64,000 nt of DNA, taken from NCBI GenBank assembly GCA_024407815.1, contig JAKSVS010000001.1, positions 62,001-126,000 of the forward strand, given 5' to 3'. This stretch comes from Mycoplasmoidaceae bacterium (lineage in GTDB: Bacteria; Bacillota_I; Bacilli_A; Mycoplasmatales; Mycoplasmoidaceae). The notes beneath the pieces were generated by a model that saw only the letters and a list, made by a program, of their open reading frames with translations, was not told where the DNA came from and searched no databases. Positions 19,845-31,075 of this stretch are shown one piece after another (the stretch's first letter is position 1; each line of letters opens with the position of its first letter). The translations under genes and the position numbers were made by a program.

Positions 19845-20240
19845 TGGTGGAGATGGAGGGAATCGAACCCTCTTCCATCCAGCACCCAAGATAAGCTTCT
19901 ACAGTTTAGTTTCAATTCTAAGCTTCATTAATACTCTTGTGTATTGAAACTAACACGGTATTAACATAGCTAATGGGTGTTAATCTATCTTATTAGCATC
20001 AATAGATATATTTACCTTAAAACAATACCAATAATTAAAAAGATAAAGAATTAATCATTGTTTGCTAGTTTAAACTAGGCTAAAGCGTAGTTGTAGTTAG
20101 CTTGTTGAAGTTTGCTTGCCATGAATGCTTGTTCAAGGTTAGCTTGTTCAGAGTCTGCACGTTGACAGCCTTGAGCTATAAGGGGCTTACCCCACTGCCA
20201 CTTAAATCGGCATGCAGGATGTCGAATCCAGTGCATCCCC
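19845..20240 (-). ncRNA. ssrA: Transfer-messenger RNA (tmRNA)
   Basis: tmRNA rescues stalled ribosomes with SmpB and tags the nascent chain for proteolysis. The 5' end GGGGATG pairs with CATCTCC near the 3' end, which also carries the T arm (GGGTTCGATTCCC) and an encoded CCA. The internal open reading frame probably resumes at GCA and encodes a tag starting ADSEQANLEQ and ending NYNYALA before TAG. The AFMAS block inside the tag resembles Ureaplasma tags. The long mature form (about 396 nt) is one-piece. TATAAT at 20257-20262 (minus strand) is the likely promoter. Confidence 0.92.
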
Positions 20241-20363
20241 ATTTAAGGGTAAAGATATTATATATATAAAAATGCAAAAATAGGCTATTCTCACTAAATA
20301 AACGCTAAAATTACACAATTTAGAGCAAAAATATCGTAACACGCGCAAAAGTAATCTTGAAAC

Positions 20364-20414
20364 TTATATCAATATATAAATATATTGATATAAAATTTCT
20401 TATTAAGTTATAAT
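20364..20414 (+). promoter_or_regulatory. Promoter of the S4 protein-gyrB-gyrA unit with palindrome
   Basis: A perfect inverted repeat (13-base arms TTATATCAATATA, loop TAAA, 20364-20393) contains a TTGATA -35-like hexamer at 20385-20390. TATAAT follows at 20409-20414, 18 bases later, and the ATG is only six bases downstream, so the mRNA is probably leaderless. Confidence 0.6.
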
Positions 20415-20420
20415 TCTTGT

Positions 20421-20642
20421 ATGTTAAACAAGAAGGTTAAAATCACCTCAGATTTTATAACTTTAGCCCAACTTTTAAAGTTTGCTGATGTCATTTCTTC
20501 TGGTGGTGAAGCTAAATCGTTTTTAGCCAATAACACCATAAAAATCAATGATGTTATTGATAACCGTAGAAGAAGAAAACTCTTTGTTGGCGATCAAGTA
20601 GTGATAAATACCGACATTTGTTTAACTTTAGTAAAAGAATAA
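20421..20642 (+). CDS. S4-domain RNA-binding protein (YaaA/RlbA-like)
   Basis: The 73-residue product is almost entirely an S4 domain: ITLAQLLKFADVISSGGEAK followed by NNTIKINDVIDNRRRRKLFVGDQV, the pattern of the small YaaA/RlbA proteins usually encoded beside dnaN-recF-gyrB in Firmicutes. Its role is thought to be RNA binding in ribosome assembly. Here it sits ten bases before gyrB but far from dnaA-dnaN (27 kb away), so the usual origin cluster is broken up. recF is not seen. Confidence 0.85.
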   Translation: MLNKKVKITSDFITLAQLLKFADVISSGGEAKSFLANNTIKINDVIDNRRRRKLFVGDQVVINTDICLTLVKE

Positions 20643-20652
20643 TAGGTAAATT

Positions 20653-22608
20653 ATGGCAGATGAAAAAATAAATCAAGCTTATGATTCGTCCAATATTAAG
20701 ATATTGGAAGGTCTAGAAGCTGTTCGTAAAAGACCTGGTATGTACATCGGTTCAACCGGTGTAGATGGTCTTCACCAATTAATTTGGGAAATTGTTGACA
20801 ACTCAATCGACGAATGTATGGGTGGGTTTGCAACAAGAGTATTAGTAACTCAAACTAAAGATGGTGCAATAATTGTTGATGATGATGGTCGTGGTATTCC
20901 AATTGATATTCACCCAAAGACAAAAAAATCAACAGTAGAAACAGTATTAACTGTTTTACACGCTGGTGGTAAATTCGACAATACATCATATAAAATCTCT
21001 GGTGGTTTACACGGTGTTGGTGCATCGTGTGTTAACGGTTTATCTCAATACATGAAAGTATGGGTTAACCGTGACTATACAACTCACTATGTAGAATTTA
21101 GAAATGGTGGACACGCAGTTGAACCACTTAAAGTTATTGGTAAATCTGAAACAAAAGAACATGGTACAACCATTGAATTTGTTCCAGATTTCACAATTAT
21201 GGAAAAACTTCCTTATGAAGATGATCGTATTATTGCAAGAATGAAACAATTAGCGTTCTTGAATAAGGGAGTTAAACTTGTTTATAAGAATGAAAAGACT
21301 GGTCAAGAATATTCTTGACTATATGAAGGTGGTCTAAACGAATATGTCGCTGAACTTAACAGAGACAAAGATCCACTTGTACCTGATATCATCTATGGTG
21401 AAATCAGACAAAAAGTGAAAGTTCCTAATGTATTAGAAGAAACCTTCTATGACATTAATGTCGAAGTTGCGTTCCAATACAACAAAGGATACGCAAACTC
21501 TTTATATTCTTTCTGTAACAACATCAACACTACAGAAGGTGGAACACATGAAGAAGGTTTTAGATTAGCTCTTACTAAAGTAATTAATAGAGCTGCTCTA
21601 GAACGTAAATTAATGAAAGATACAGACGATAAGTTAACAAAAGACGATGTAACTGAAGGTCTTGTAGCTATTTTATCTATTAAACACCCTAACCCTCAAT
21701 ATGAAGGTCAAACTAAGAGAAAACTTGGTAACACTGAAGTTAGACAATTAGTTAATAGTGTAACAACTGAAATATTTGAAAAATATTTACAGGAAAACCC
21801 TAATGAAGCAATGATGATCATTAAAAAGATCATGCTTGCTGCAGAAGCTAGAAAGAAATCTCAAGAAGCAAGGGAAATTACTAGAAGAAAATCTCCATTC
21901 GAAAATGGTGGTTTACCTGGTAAATTAGCTGATTGTTCATCACGAGATTCATCAATCTGCGAACTATACATAGTCGAAGGTGACTCTGCCGGTGGTTCAG
22001 CTAAATTAGGAAGAAACCGTGAATTCCAAGCAATTCTACCGCTTCGTGGTAAGATTCTTAACGTTGAAAAAGCTAAAACAGAAAAAATCTTTGACAACGC
22101 GGAAATTCAGGCTTTGATTACAGCAATTGGTATTGGTGTAATGCCTGAAATTGATATGACAAAGCTAAGATATAACAAAATAATCATTATGACTGATGCC
22201 GATGTCGATGGTGCACACATTAGAATTCTAATGTTAACATTTTTCTTTAGATACATGAAGCAACTTATCGAGCAAGGCCATGTTTACTTTGCAAGACCAC
22301 CTTTATTTAAATACCAAGCTGGTAAACAAGTTAAATATGCTTATTCAGATCAAGAACTAGAAGACTTTAAAAAAGATGGTGGAAACCAAAGATACACTAT
22401 CCAAAGATATAAAGGTCTTGGTGAAATGAACCCAGAACAATTGTGAGAAACAACAATGGATCCAACAAACAGAACTATTGTTAGAGTAACAATTGCTGAT
22501 GCTATTGAAGCTGATAAACAATTCAGCTTCTTAATGGGAGATGATGTTGCTCCTAGAAAAGACTTCATCAGAAACAACGCTAAGTTCGTAAAGAACATAG
22601 ATGCATAG
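20653..22608 (+). CDS. gyrB: DNA gyrase subunit B
   Basis: GyrB is the ATPase subunit of DNA gyrase. The 651-residue frame includes TGA-Trp codons. Visible motifs: the GHKL ATP site ([28 protein letters not shown]), the Toprim metal-binding region ([28 protein letters not shown] has the ExxxxGGSA pattern) and DADVDGAHI. The C-terminus contains the [17 protein letters not shown] motif. It is translated between the S4 gene (10 bases upstream) and gyrA (16 bases downstream). Confidence 0.97.
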
Positions 22609-22624
22609 GAAAGGAGAGTAATTT

Positions 22625-25162
22625 ATGGCAAATAAAAAAGAAGAAGACATTCGTGCTTCCTTAGAAAAATCTAAGGTTGAAGAAAAAGAAATAGCCAAGG
22701 AATTACAAAACTCATTCCTTGAATATGCAATGAGCGTTATTGTCGCTCGTGCATTACCTGATGCTAGAGATGGTTTCAAACCAGTTCATAGACGTGTTTT
22801 ATATGCGGCATGAAATTTAGGTATGACATCTGGTGCACAATATAAGAAATCTGCCAGACTTGTCGGTGAAGTAATCGGTAAATATCACCCACATGGTGAT
22901 ACTGCTGTTTATGAAACTATGGTCAGAATGGCTCAAGATTTCTCAATGAGATACCCATTAATTGATGGACACGGTAACTTCGGATCTATCGATGGTGATA
23001 GCGCCGCTGCTATGCGTTATACCGAAGCTAAAATGTCTAAACTAGCTGATACAATGCTAGCTGACATTGAAAAGAATGCTGTTGATTTAATTGATAACTA
23101 TGATGGAACAGAAAAAGAACCTTTGGTTCTTCCTTCTACATTCCCAAACATGTTAGCTAATGGTTCATCTGGTATTGCCGTTGGTATGGCGACAAACATG
23201 CCACCACACAACTTGCAAGAAATTGCTGCAGGTGTTGAATTGGTTGCAAAACATCCAGACTGCACAACTGAACAAATAATGGAAGTATTAAAAGGACCAG
23301 ACTTCCCTACAGGTGCATCAATTATTGGTGGTGCTGGTATTAAAGAATACTTTGAAACCGGACATGGATCTGTTACCATTAGATCTAAAACCGATATAGA
23401 ATATATGGACAATGGAAAACCAAGAATCATTGTTCATGAAATTCCATACGTTGTAAACAAATCACAACTAATTGAAAAAATAACTCAATTAGTTAAAGAT
23501 GATAAGATTCAAGGTATTACTGACCTACGTGATGAATCTAACCGTCTAGGTATAAGAATAGTGATTGAATTGCGTAGAGATGTTGTTCCTGAAGTTATCT
23601 TAAATCAACTATACAAGATGACTCAATTGCAAACAAGTTTTGCAGTTAACATGCTAGCGCTTGTTAATAATGAACCAAAAATTCTAAATATGAAGCAAGC
23701 ACTTCAAATTTATATTGATCACCAAATTGAAGTACTAATTAGAAAAACAAAATTTGATTTAAACAAAGCAAAAGCTAGACTACACATTCTAGAAGGTTTG
23801 CATATAGCTAGTCAACATATTGATGAAATAATCAATATGATCAAGAAAGCTAATGATGATAAGAAATTGCTAGAAGACTTGATGAAGAAATATAAATTGT
23901 CTGAAATTCAAGCTAAAGCAATTCTTGAAATGAAACTTCGTTCATTATCTGGAATGGAACAAGCTAAGATTACTAATGAAATTAAAGAATTAGAAGCTGC
24001 TTGCAAAGAATTTGAATCAATATTGAATGACAAAAACAAACAAATTGATTTAATTCTTGCTGCTCTAAACAAACTAGTTGAAAAGTTTGGTGATGAAAGA
24101 AGAACAGAAATTGCTTTCAACCAATCTTCATCTATTGATGATGAAGACTTGATTCCTATGGAAGACATCGTTATCACTATGTCTACAAGAGGATATTTAA
24201 AACGTCTTCCTATCAACGAATATAGAGCGCAACACCGTGGTGGTGTTGGTGTAACTGGAACAGCAACACACAACGATGATAACGTTGCTAAGATTGTTAT
24301 TGGAAATACTCATACAGACATCTTAATCTTTACAGATTATGGTAAAGTATATAGATTAAGAGGACACGAAATCCCTGTTGGTTCAAAACAATCTAAGGGT
24401 ATTCCAGCTATTAACTTCATCCAAATCCAAAAAGATGAAAAGATTATCACTATGTTACCAATAGATGATTATGAAGAAAACAAATCATTAGTCTTCTGTT
24501 CAGCTAATGGTATTGTTAAACGTACATCATTAATTGAATATGAACACATTAACAGAAATGGTAAAATCGCTCTTGGATTAAAAGAGGGTGATAGACTATT
24601 CGATGTTAAGATAGTTGCTGAAGACAATAATGTCTTCATTGGTAACTCAACTGGTAAACTTGTTCGTTTCAAAGTTTCAGATGTAAGAACAATGGGACGT
24701 ACAGCTGCTGGTGTTAAAGGTATTAACATTGATGGCGGTACAGTTGTTGGTTTCTCAACAAGCTTAGCTGGAAACAAAATTCTTTCAATTGGTACACGTG
24801 GTGTTGGTAAAATAACAGACGTAGAGCAGTACCGTGAAACTAAACGTGGTGCTAAGGGTGTTACAACACTTAAAGTTACTCCTAAGACAGGTAAACTTGT
24901 CTTTGCTGCAGCTGTTGATGGAACAGAAGATGCACTTATGATAACAAAGAAAAACATGATTATCAGACTATCTCTAAAAGAAGTAAGAGACATTAGCCGT
25001 GCAACCCAAGGTGTTAAACTAATGAACATCGAAGATGATGACAGAATAATGTCTGTGGCTATCTTCAGAAATGACGATACTGAACTTGGTGATTCAACTG
25101 CCCAAGGTGGTTCATCTGCTCCAGAAGAAGCAATTGAAGTTTCTCCAGAAAGTCCAAAATAA
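22625..25162 (+). CDS. gyrA: DNA gyrase subunit A
   Basis: GyrA is the DNA cleavage/rejoining subunit. The 845-residue frame has the winged-helix region with catalytic Tyr132 in [10 protein letters not shown]. The quinolone-binding region reads [13 protein letters not shown], with Thr93 where E. coli has Ser83 and Glu97 where E. coli has Asp87. The C-terminal beta-pinwheel domain is present, with the GyrA-box-like stretch around [12 protein letters not shown] strong GGAGAG ribosome site precedes the ATG. The unit ends at an intrinsic terminator. Confidence 0.97.
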
Positions 25163-25167
25163 TAATT

Positions 25168-25190
25168 AAAGAGGCTATGCCTCTTTTTCT
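25168..25190 (+). terminator. Terminator between convergent gyrA and DUF1846 gene
   Basis: AAAGAGGC-TAT-GCCTCTTTTTCTTTT forms a short stem with a T run. It overlaps the last codons of the convergent minus-strand gene and may act in both directions. Confidence 0.75.
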
Positions 25191-26677
25191 TTTGTTGTAT
25201 CAATCTTAAGTGTTGAAATGTATGAAGCAGCTTGTTCAGTTATGTTTATGCCAAGCTTTTTAAAAATATTTAATTCAGCTTGATTTAAAATACAGCTTGC
25301 ATGTGCTTGAGCACCTTTCAATAAAGGAAGTTGCTTCAAAGCAATAGCGGCAAGGGGGGTTGTTAACGATTGAATAGCTAATGCCACCAATGTTTCAGAT
25401 AAGTTTAGCTTACCATTACTACCGAATGATAAAGATTTCATCTTTCTAATTGGATCTAAAACATATGGGGACATTAAATATATCTTGTTTTGAATCTTTC
25501 CAAGTGTTTTTAGGGCATTTAGAGTGGCTGCTGCAGAAGCTGTCAAATCATCAGATTGTCTTCCGCAAACAATTACACCCTTCTTTATTTCAATGGCAAC
25601 AGCATGATTCTTGCTTGATTTTTGTTTCTCAAGACAAGCTTTAACACAAATTCTATCTTCTGCCTTGACATTAACATCGTGCATCAGCAATTCAGCTTTA
25701 GTTACTATTGAATTATCGTATTTTCCAAGAAATACATCTTTTAAAGCTGAATAATATCTTCTCACTATTTCTTTTTTGGCAGCATCTACACAAACTCTAT
25801 CGTTCGTAATTGCAAATCCAAGCATGTTTACACCCATATCAGTTGGAGAATGGTATGGACTTCGTCCATATAATTGTTCAAAGATTGCTTTTAACAAAGG
25901 AAAGCTAGCAATGTCTCTGTTATAGTTGGTAGCTGTTTTCTTGTAATGTTGTAAATGGAATGGGTCAATCATATTACCATCATTTAACTCAAGGGTTGCA
26001 GCTTCATATGCAATATTAACTGGGTGCTTTAATGGTAAGTTCCAAATAGGGAATGTTTCGTACTTAGCATATCCTGCTCTTTTTCCTTTTAAATGAGCAT
26101 GATATAGTTGACTTAAACATGTTGCCATCTTACCAGATCCTGGACCTGGTGCAGTTACTATAACTAATTTTTTATGAGTCTCAACATATTCATTCTTTCC
26201 AAGACCTTCTTTAGAAAGAATAAGTGGAATATCCTTAGGATATCCGGCAATTTTGTAGTGTTTATACACTTTAACACCTAAATTCCTAAGTAATCTAGTA
26301 AATTCTTTTACGTGTTGAGATTCCTCATACAAGGAAATTACAACACCACAAATAGGAATGTTAATTGTTGAATAAACACCAATTAACCTTTGTACTTCGG
26401 CCTCGTAAGATAGATTAGAATCTCCTCTTACCTTGTTATTATTTAAATCTTGAGCGTTAACTACAATAATAACTTCAGCATCTTTCTTAAATTGAAGTAA
26501 TAATTGTAGTTTAGCATCGGCTTCAAAACCAGGCAAAACTCTAGATGCATGAAAATCATCAATTAGTTTTCCACCAAATTCCAAGTAAAGCTTAGAATCA
26601 AACTTTTTAATTCTATCTAATATTGCTTTCTTTTGAATTTTCAAATATTTTTTTGTGTCAATACCTAGTTTTTTCAT
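25175..26677 (-). CDS. DUF1846-family protein
   Basis: The 500-residue product matches the DUF1846 (UPF0371) family by length and by blocks such as FDSKLYLEFGGKL, RVLPGFEADAK, APGPGSGKMATCLSQLYH and a C-terminal half containing SPTDMGVNMLGFAI. Its P-loop-like APGPGSGKMA suggests nucleotide binding. The biochemical role is unknown, although structures of relatives exist. It is common in Firmicutes and present in some mollicutes. It stands alone, divergent from a yigZ-like gene. Confidence 0.88.
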   Translation of the reverse strand: MKKLGIDTKKYLKIQKKAILDRIKKFDSKLYLEFGGKLIDDFHASRVLPGFEADAKLQLLLQFKKDAEVIIVVNAQDLNNNKVRGDSNLSYEAEVQRLIGVYSTINIPICGVVISLYEESQHVKEFTRLLRNLGVKVYKHYKIAGYPKDIPLILSKEGLGKNEYVETHKKLVIVTAPGPGSGKMATCLSQLYHAHLKGKRAGYAKYETFPIWNLPLKHPVNIAYEAATLELNDGNMIDPFHLQHYKKTATNYNRDIASFPLLKAIFEQLYGRSPYHSPTDMGVNMLGFAITNDRVCVDAAKKEIVRRYYSALKDVFLGKYDNSIVTKAELLMHDVNVKAEDRICVKACLEKQKSSKNHAVAIEIKKGVIVCGRQSDDLTASAAATLNALKTLGKIQNKIYLMSPYVLDPIRKMKSLSFGSNGKLNLSETLVALAIQSLTTPLAAIALKQLPLLKGAQAHASCILNQAELNIFKKLGINITEQAASYISTLKIDTTKEKEA

Positions 26678-26696
26678 ATAAACTATTTTAACTTAA

Positions 26697-26720
26697 TTAT
26701 TTTATATTTATATAAAATAA
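26697..26720. promoter_or_regulatory. Divergent promoter palindrome (DUF1846 gene / yigZ-like gene)
   Basis: A perfect palindrome, arms TTATTTTATA with centre TTTA, lies between the divergent genes. Each arm contains a TATAAA, so the -10 boxes of the two divergent promoters appear to be the two halves of one palindrome. On the plus strand the box ends eight bases before the ATG. Confidence 0.5.
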
Positions 26721-26724
26721 AAAT

Positions 26725-27306
26725 ATGAAAATACTAAAAGCAAACATAAAAAACAGTTTCACAATTAAAAAATCCACGTTTTTATGCTTTGGTTTCTTGG
26801 TTAATACAAAAGATAAGATTAACCAAATAATAAAACAATTAAAAAAAGACTATCCTGATGCTAGTCATATATGTTACGCATATGTTTTGGATGAAAAAAC
26901 ATATTATTTTACTGATGCAGGCGAACCATCCGGTACTGCTGGTCAACCTATTTACAACGCAATCAAGATATCTGACTTAAATTATTGCTTATTTGCAATT
27001 GTTAGATACTTTGGTGGAATAAAATTTGGTCCTGGACCACTAAGACAAACATATAAAACTGTGACACTAGACACATTAAAGCAAGCAAAGATTAAACAGT
27101 GTACACTTTGCGATGTTATTACCATTGAAATTAGTCTAGATAAAGTTAAAACAATAACATCAACCTTAAGAAATGTTATTCATTCAAAAAAATTTAATAA
27201 AGAAACAGTTGAAATTGAACTAGTTGGCGATAAAAACCAAATATTGCAAATATTAAAAAGATTAAATATAAAACCAAAAAGTATAAAAGAAAAACAAGTT
27301 ATATAA
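26725..27306 (+). CDS. YigZ/IMPACT-family protein (UPF0029)
   Basis: YigZ/YvyE proteins are related to eukaryotic IMPACT. Their bacterial role is unclear, possibly linked to translation regulation or nucleic acid binding. The 193-residue product shows the family signature FTDAGEPSGTAGQPI followed by IVRYFGGIKFGPGPLRQTY (usual form GGxKLGxGGL) and a C-terminal ferredoxin-like domain. It has a nearly leaderless promoter and a strong terminator. Confidence 0.88.
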   Translation: MKILKANIKNSFTIKKSTFLCFGFLVNTKDKINQIIKQLKKDYPDASHICYAYVLDEKTYYFTDAGEPSGTAGQPIYNAIKISDLNYCLFAIVRYFGGIKFGPGPLRQTYKTVTLDTLKQAKIKQCTLCDVITIEISLDKVKTITSTLRNVIHSKKFNKETVEIELVGDKNQILQILKRLNIKPKSIKEKQVI

Positions 27307-27308
27307 AA

Positions 27309-27336
27309 CAAAAGCATTTTCATATGAAAATGCTTT
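27309..27336 (+). terminator. Intrinsic terminator after the yigZ-like gene
   Basis: AAAAGCATTTTCAT/ATGAAAATGCTTT is a long inverted repeat around CATATG, ending in a short T run. Confidence 0.7.
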
Positions 27337-27419
27337 CGATATTTAATAATGATATTTCTGTAATGTTATTGGTTTTGAGAAATAAGGAATTTATATAAAT
27401 TTAACTGACTATCCCAAAC

Positions 27420-30183
27420 CTATATACCTATAGTGCCGTCACTACATATTACTTGTTTTGCAGGAGCTCCAGCGTGTCAGTCCTGACCCTTGAAAACTTT
27501 TATGTATTCGTCCACTTTACCTTCGTAAATAATTTCTTCCAATGCAGAACAATTTTGGAAAGCATATTTGCCAATACCTGTAAGAGTTATAGGCAAAGTA
27601 ATTGAATACAAACCAGTGCAACCAGAGAAAGCATAATCACTAATTGACTCTAATCCTGAACCAAAATTTATAGTTTTCAATGCAGTACAACCGCTAAAGG
27701 CAGACTCACCAATTTTCGTTAATTTTGAACCAAAATCTATAGTTTGTAATGCAGTACAATTTGCAAAGGCAGAATTACCAAAGTTTTCAATGTTACCAAG
27801 AAAGGTTACTTTAGTCGATGCATAGCACTTTCTAAAAGCACAATTACCAATTGTTGTAACACTATCAGGGATAGTAATTTCTAACAGACCCTCACATCCA
27901 TCGAATGCATAGTGGCCTATGGATGTGACACTATTTGGAATATCTAGTGACGTTAAAGAGGTGCAGTTTTTGAATGCATTATTATCGATGGTTGTGACAG
28001 TGTTTGGAATATGTGTTGCCTTGCAACCAATTAGTAAAGTTGTTTCATCTTTACTCATTATGCAATTGTTTTCTGGTGAACTACCTGATGAATAAGTTGT
28101 ATTATTAGGATCAACACTTATGCTTTTCAATCCGATAGTATTTGTGAAAACCTCCGATTCTATTGATGTAACATTAGCGGGGATAGTAATAGATTCTAAA
28201 GATGTACATTGGTAGAACGCACGAGTGCTAATTGATGTGACACTATCAGGAATGGTAACAGATTTCAAAGATGAACAGCTAATGAAAAGAGAATTAGCAA
28301 TATTTGATATTTTGGAACCAAGCACCGCCGTTTCTAGTCCCATGCAAGTATCAAAAGCACGACTACTAATAGTTGTAACACTATCAGGGATAGTTATTTT
28401 TTTGATTGCCCAGCAGTTATAAAAAGCACACGTACCTATAAATGTGACACTATTAGGAATGGTGATAGAAGATAAGCTAGTGCATCAAGAGAATGCGTTA
28501 TCGTTAATGGATGTTATACCGTTAGGGATAGTGATTGAAGTTACTTTTCGACAGTTATGGAAAGTAGAGGCGTAAATAGCATTAACACCCTCAGGAATAA
28601 CAAGGGGAGAAGATAATTTAAAACAATTATTAAAAGCATATGCACCAATAAATGTTACACCACTAGGAATATTAACAGAGACCATCTCCTTGCAGCTATC
28701 GAATGCATTATTGCCAATGGATGTTGCACTATCAGGGATGACAACGGATGTTATACCTCCGCATCCTTGAAATGCACCATTACCAATTGATGTTACACTA
28801 TACGTTACACCGTCTTTAATATACTTTTCACAAATAATAATATCCTTTTCATTACCAACAAATTCTGTTATCGTACCTGTATGAGTTTCTTCGTCCAAAG
28901 ACCACTTAAAGCTATTAAATGGCGTAGTACCAATCGCACTAATTGCTATTGTAGTTGGTGAAGAAATAATTAAACCTGATAATGTTCAAGTACCATCACC
29001 ATTATCTTTTCAGTATGACTTATATTCAGATGGAACACAATTGTCTGATAACTTGTAACCTGGATCAGGAGCAACCTTAACAGAAGTAATTGTTTTGCCA
29101 TATTCTACGGATTCAGTATATGAAGTACCGCCATTAACTTTACAATTTTCTAAAGTAAGAGTAAATGCATTTTTAATTACTTCAGCACTAATTGCTATTG
29201 TGATTGGTGCAGATATAGTTAAACCTGATAATGTTCAAGTACCATCACTGTTTTTACTTCAGTATGTTTTATATCCAGATGGAACACAATTTTCTGATAA
29301 TTGATAACCTGAATCTAGCGTAACTTTAACTGAAGTAATTACTTGGCCGTCTTCTACGGATTCAGTATATGAAGTACCGCCATTAACTTTACAATTTGTT
29401 AAAGCAAGAGTAAATTTGTAACGTTCAAGAGCCGTTCATGTGGCAGTAATTGTAACATTTGAAGTAATCTTATCGGTTTGTTGTACTATTACTCCATCCT
29501 TTTTTCAACCAGAAAAAGTAAAATGTTCTTTTGTTGGTTGGCCAAGACTAGAATATGTCGAACCAGAAGTGACTTCTTTAGTAATTGTTCCAGTTTTACT
29601 ATCTAAACTACCACCATCTAGGTTTATCGATACTGTGTATTTAGTAGGAGGAATTGCAGTTCAAGATGCTTTAATTTCAACACTACCACCAATTACATTA
29701 TCTTGAGCAACTAAAGAACCATCTTTTAATCAACCACCAAAATAATAACCTTCTTTTTTCTGGTTCTCCTAAAGATTCATATGTGGCGTCTAAATCAACT
29801 TGTTTAGTAATTGTTCCAGTTTGACCATCTAACTTACCACCATCTAGGTTTATCGTTACTGTGTATTTAGCCGCTTCTCATGAAGCAGTAATTGCAACAG
29901 CAGAAGTAATCTTGTCTGTTAAATTGACTTTTACTCCATCCTTTGTTCAACAAAGAAAAGTATGACCCTCTTTATTAGGTGGACCAAGACTAGAATATGT
30001 CGAACCAGAAACAACTTCTTTACTAATTGTTCCAGTTCTACCATCTAAAGTACCACCATTTAGGTTTATTGTTACTTTGTATTTAGTATCTTGACCATCA
30101 TTACAGCTAGCTAAAACAACAAGCGGAGTTGTTGATGTTATAGATAAACTAGCTATCGTTAAAAACAATTTATTTCTTTTCAT
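27420..30183 (-). pseudogene. BspA-like leucine-rich-repeat lipoprotein, frameshifted
   Basis: The ATG at 30181-30183 begins a lipoprotein signal peptide (MKRNKLFLTIASLS... with lipobox VLASC). Listeria/Bacteroides-type repeats follow (NLDGG...TITKxV...Y..LG.P.K....F.GW..DG), then two divergent repeats and about 15 BspA-type leucine-rich repeats (TSIGxxAFxxCxxLxSxxIPxSV). At about 29755-29761 the minus strand has a run of six A. Removing one A restores EPEKEGYYFGGWLKDG and joins the N-terminal frame to the long downstream frame, which continues to TAG at 27420-27422. As written, the protein stops soon after the run. BspA-like proteins are surface adhesins that bind host matrix. The lesion could be phase variation, decay or sequence error. 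Confidence 0.8.
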
Positions 30184-30186
30184 AAG

Positions 30187-30207
30187 TAATATATATATAT
30201 TATTATA
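30187..30207 (-). promoter_or_regulatory. BspA-like lipoprotein promoter with AT repeat leader
   Basis: Minus-strand TATAAT lies at 30202-30207. The 19 bases to the ATG are almost entirely an alternating AT tract (part of the palindrome TAATATATATATATTA, 30187-30202) with no ribosome-binding sequence. Confidence 0.5.
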
Positions 30208-30309
30208 AAAAAATAAGGGTGGAAAATTTTTGAACAAAACAACAAAAATTAATTAATAAGAAAATTTGATTGTTTAGACAAGTATATTTTGTTGTAAACA
30301 CAAAGTTAT

Positions 30310-31044
30310 TTATCTTGTCTTTTTTGAAACTATTCCCCGTTTCTTAAATTCTTGATCAATTATTTCCATTTCTTGTTTTACAGTTAAGCCAGCAACATCA
30401 ATTACTACATATGGAATTCTGTATGTTGCACAAACAGAAGTTAAGTATTCAATATAACCTTTATTTAACAACTTGAAATATTCTTCGTTTTTCTTGAAAT
30501 TTTTTATTTCAACAGCTCTGTTTCTCTTATAAAGCCTCTCCAAGAAATGTTTTCAATCTAACTTTAATATTATGTAAAGCTTTGGTGTACCCACTTCGTA
30601 TAGAAGTTGTTGAACTTGGCTTCTTCATAGCTTTTCATAATATTCAAAAACATCTGGTTGAGATAACATATTATGGAAAGCAAATAATCTATCTTCAAAA
30701 ATAGTTCTATCAAAAACTTTAGTAGCTGGATTGTTATTATTCAATATAGCTTCCTTATATTTGGTAAACCTATTTAATAAAAATTGAATTTGACAAACAG
30801 ATTGGGCAATTTGTTCTCTTTTGTACATTCTTTCCAACAAGATGTTAGTTAAATCATTTGGATCATTAGATAGTTCATAAATTGGTTCAAAACCATATTT
30901 TTTTACTATTTGTTCTACAATTGTCGATTTACCTGCAGAAATCATACCGCCAACAGCAATCGCATTTGCTTCTTTTTGCGGTTTAAATTCGTGCAAAACA
31001 CACTTTTCTTTGAATTGTTTTTCAAAATCCTTAGGTTCTCGCAT
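30310..31044 (-). CDS. Deoxynucleoside kinase
   Basis: Deoxynucleoside kinases of the dAK/dGK family phosphorylate salvaged deoxynucleosides with ATP. The 244-residue product (one TGA-Trp codon near 30625) has the P-loop GGMISAGKST (residues 32-41) and the DRTIFEDRLF motif equivalent to the catalytic DRS region. A C-terminal lid region is rich in Lys/Arg (RLYKRNRAVEIKNF). Mollicutes depend on salvage, so this gene complements tdk elsewhere in the window. Substrate specificity cannot be told from the sequence alone. Confidence 0.88.
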
Positions 31045-31075
31045 ACTTAAAATTATAAATAATTTTAAGTAAAAG

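Noticed and set aside
27420..30183. DNA tandem repeats in the BspA-like gene as a CRISPR-like array
   Set aside because: Repeats encode leucine-rich protein repeats, are diverged at the DNA level and lack uniform spacers.
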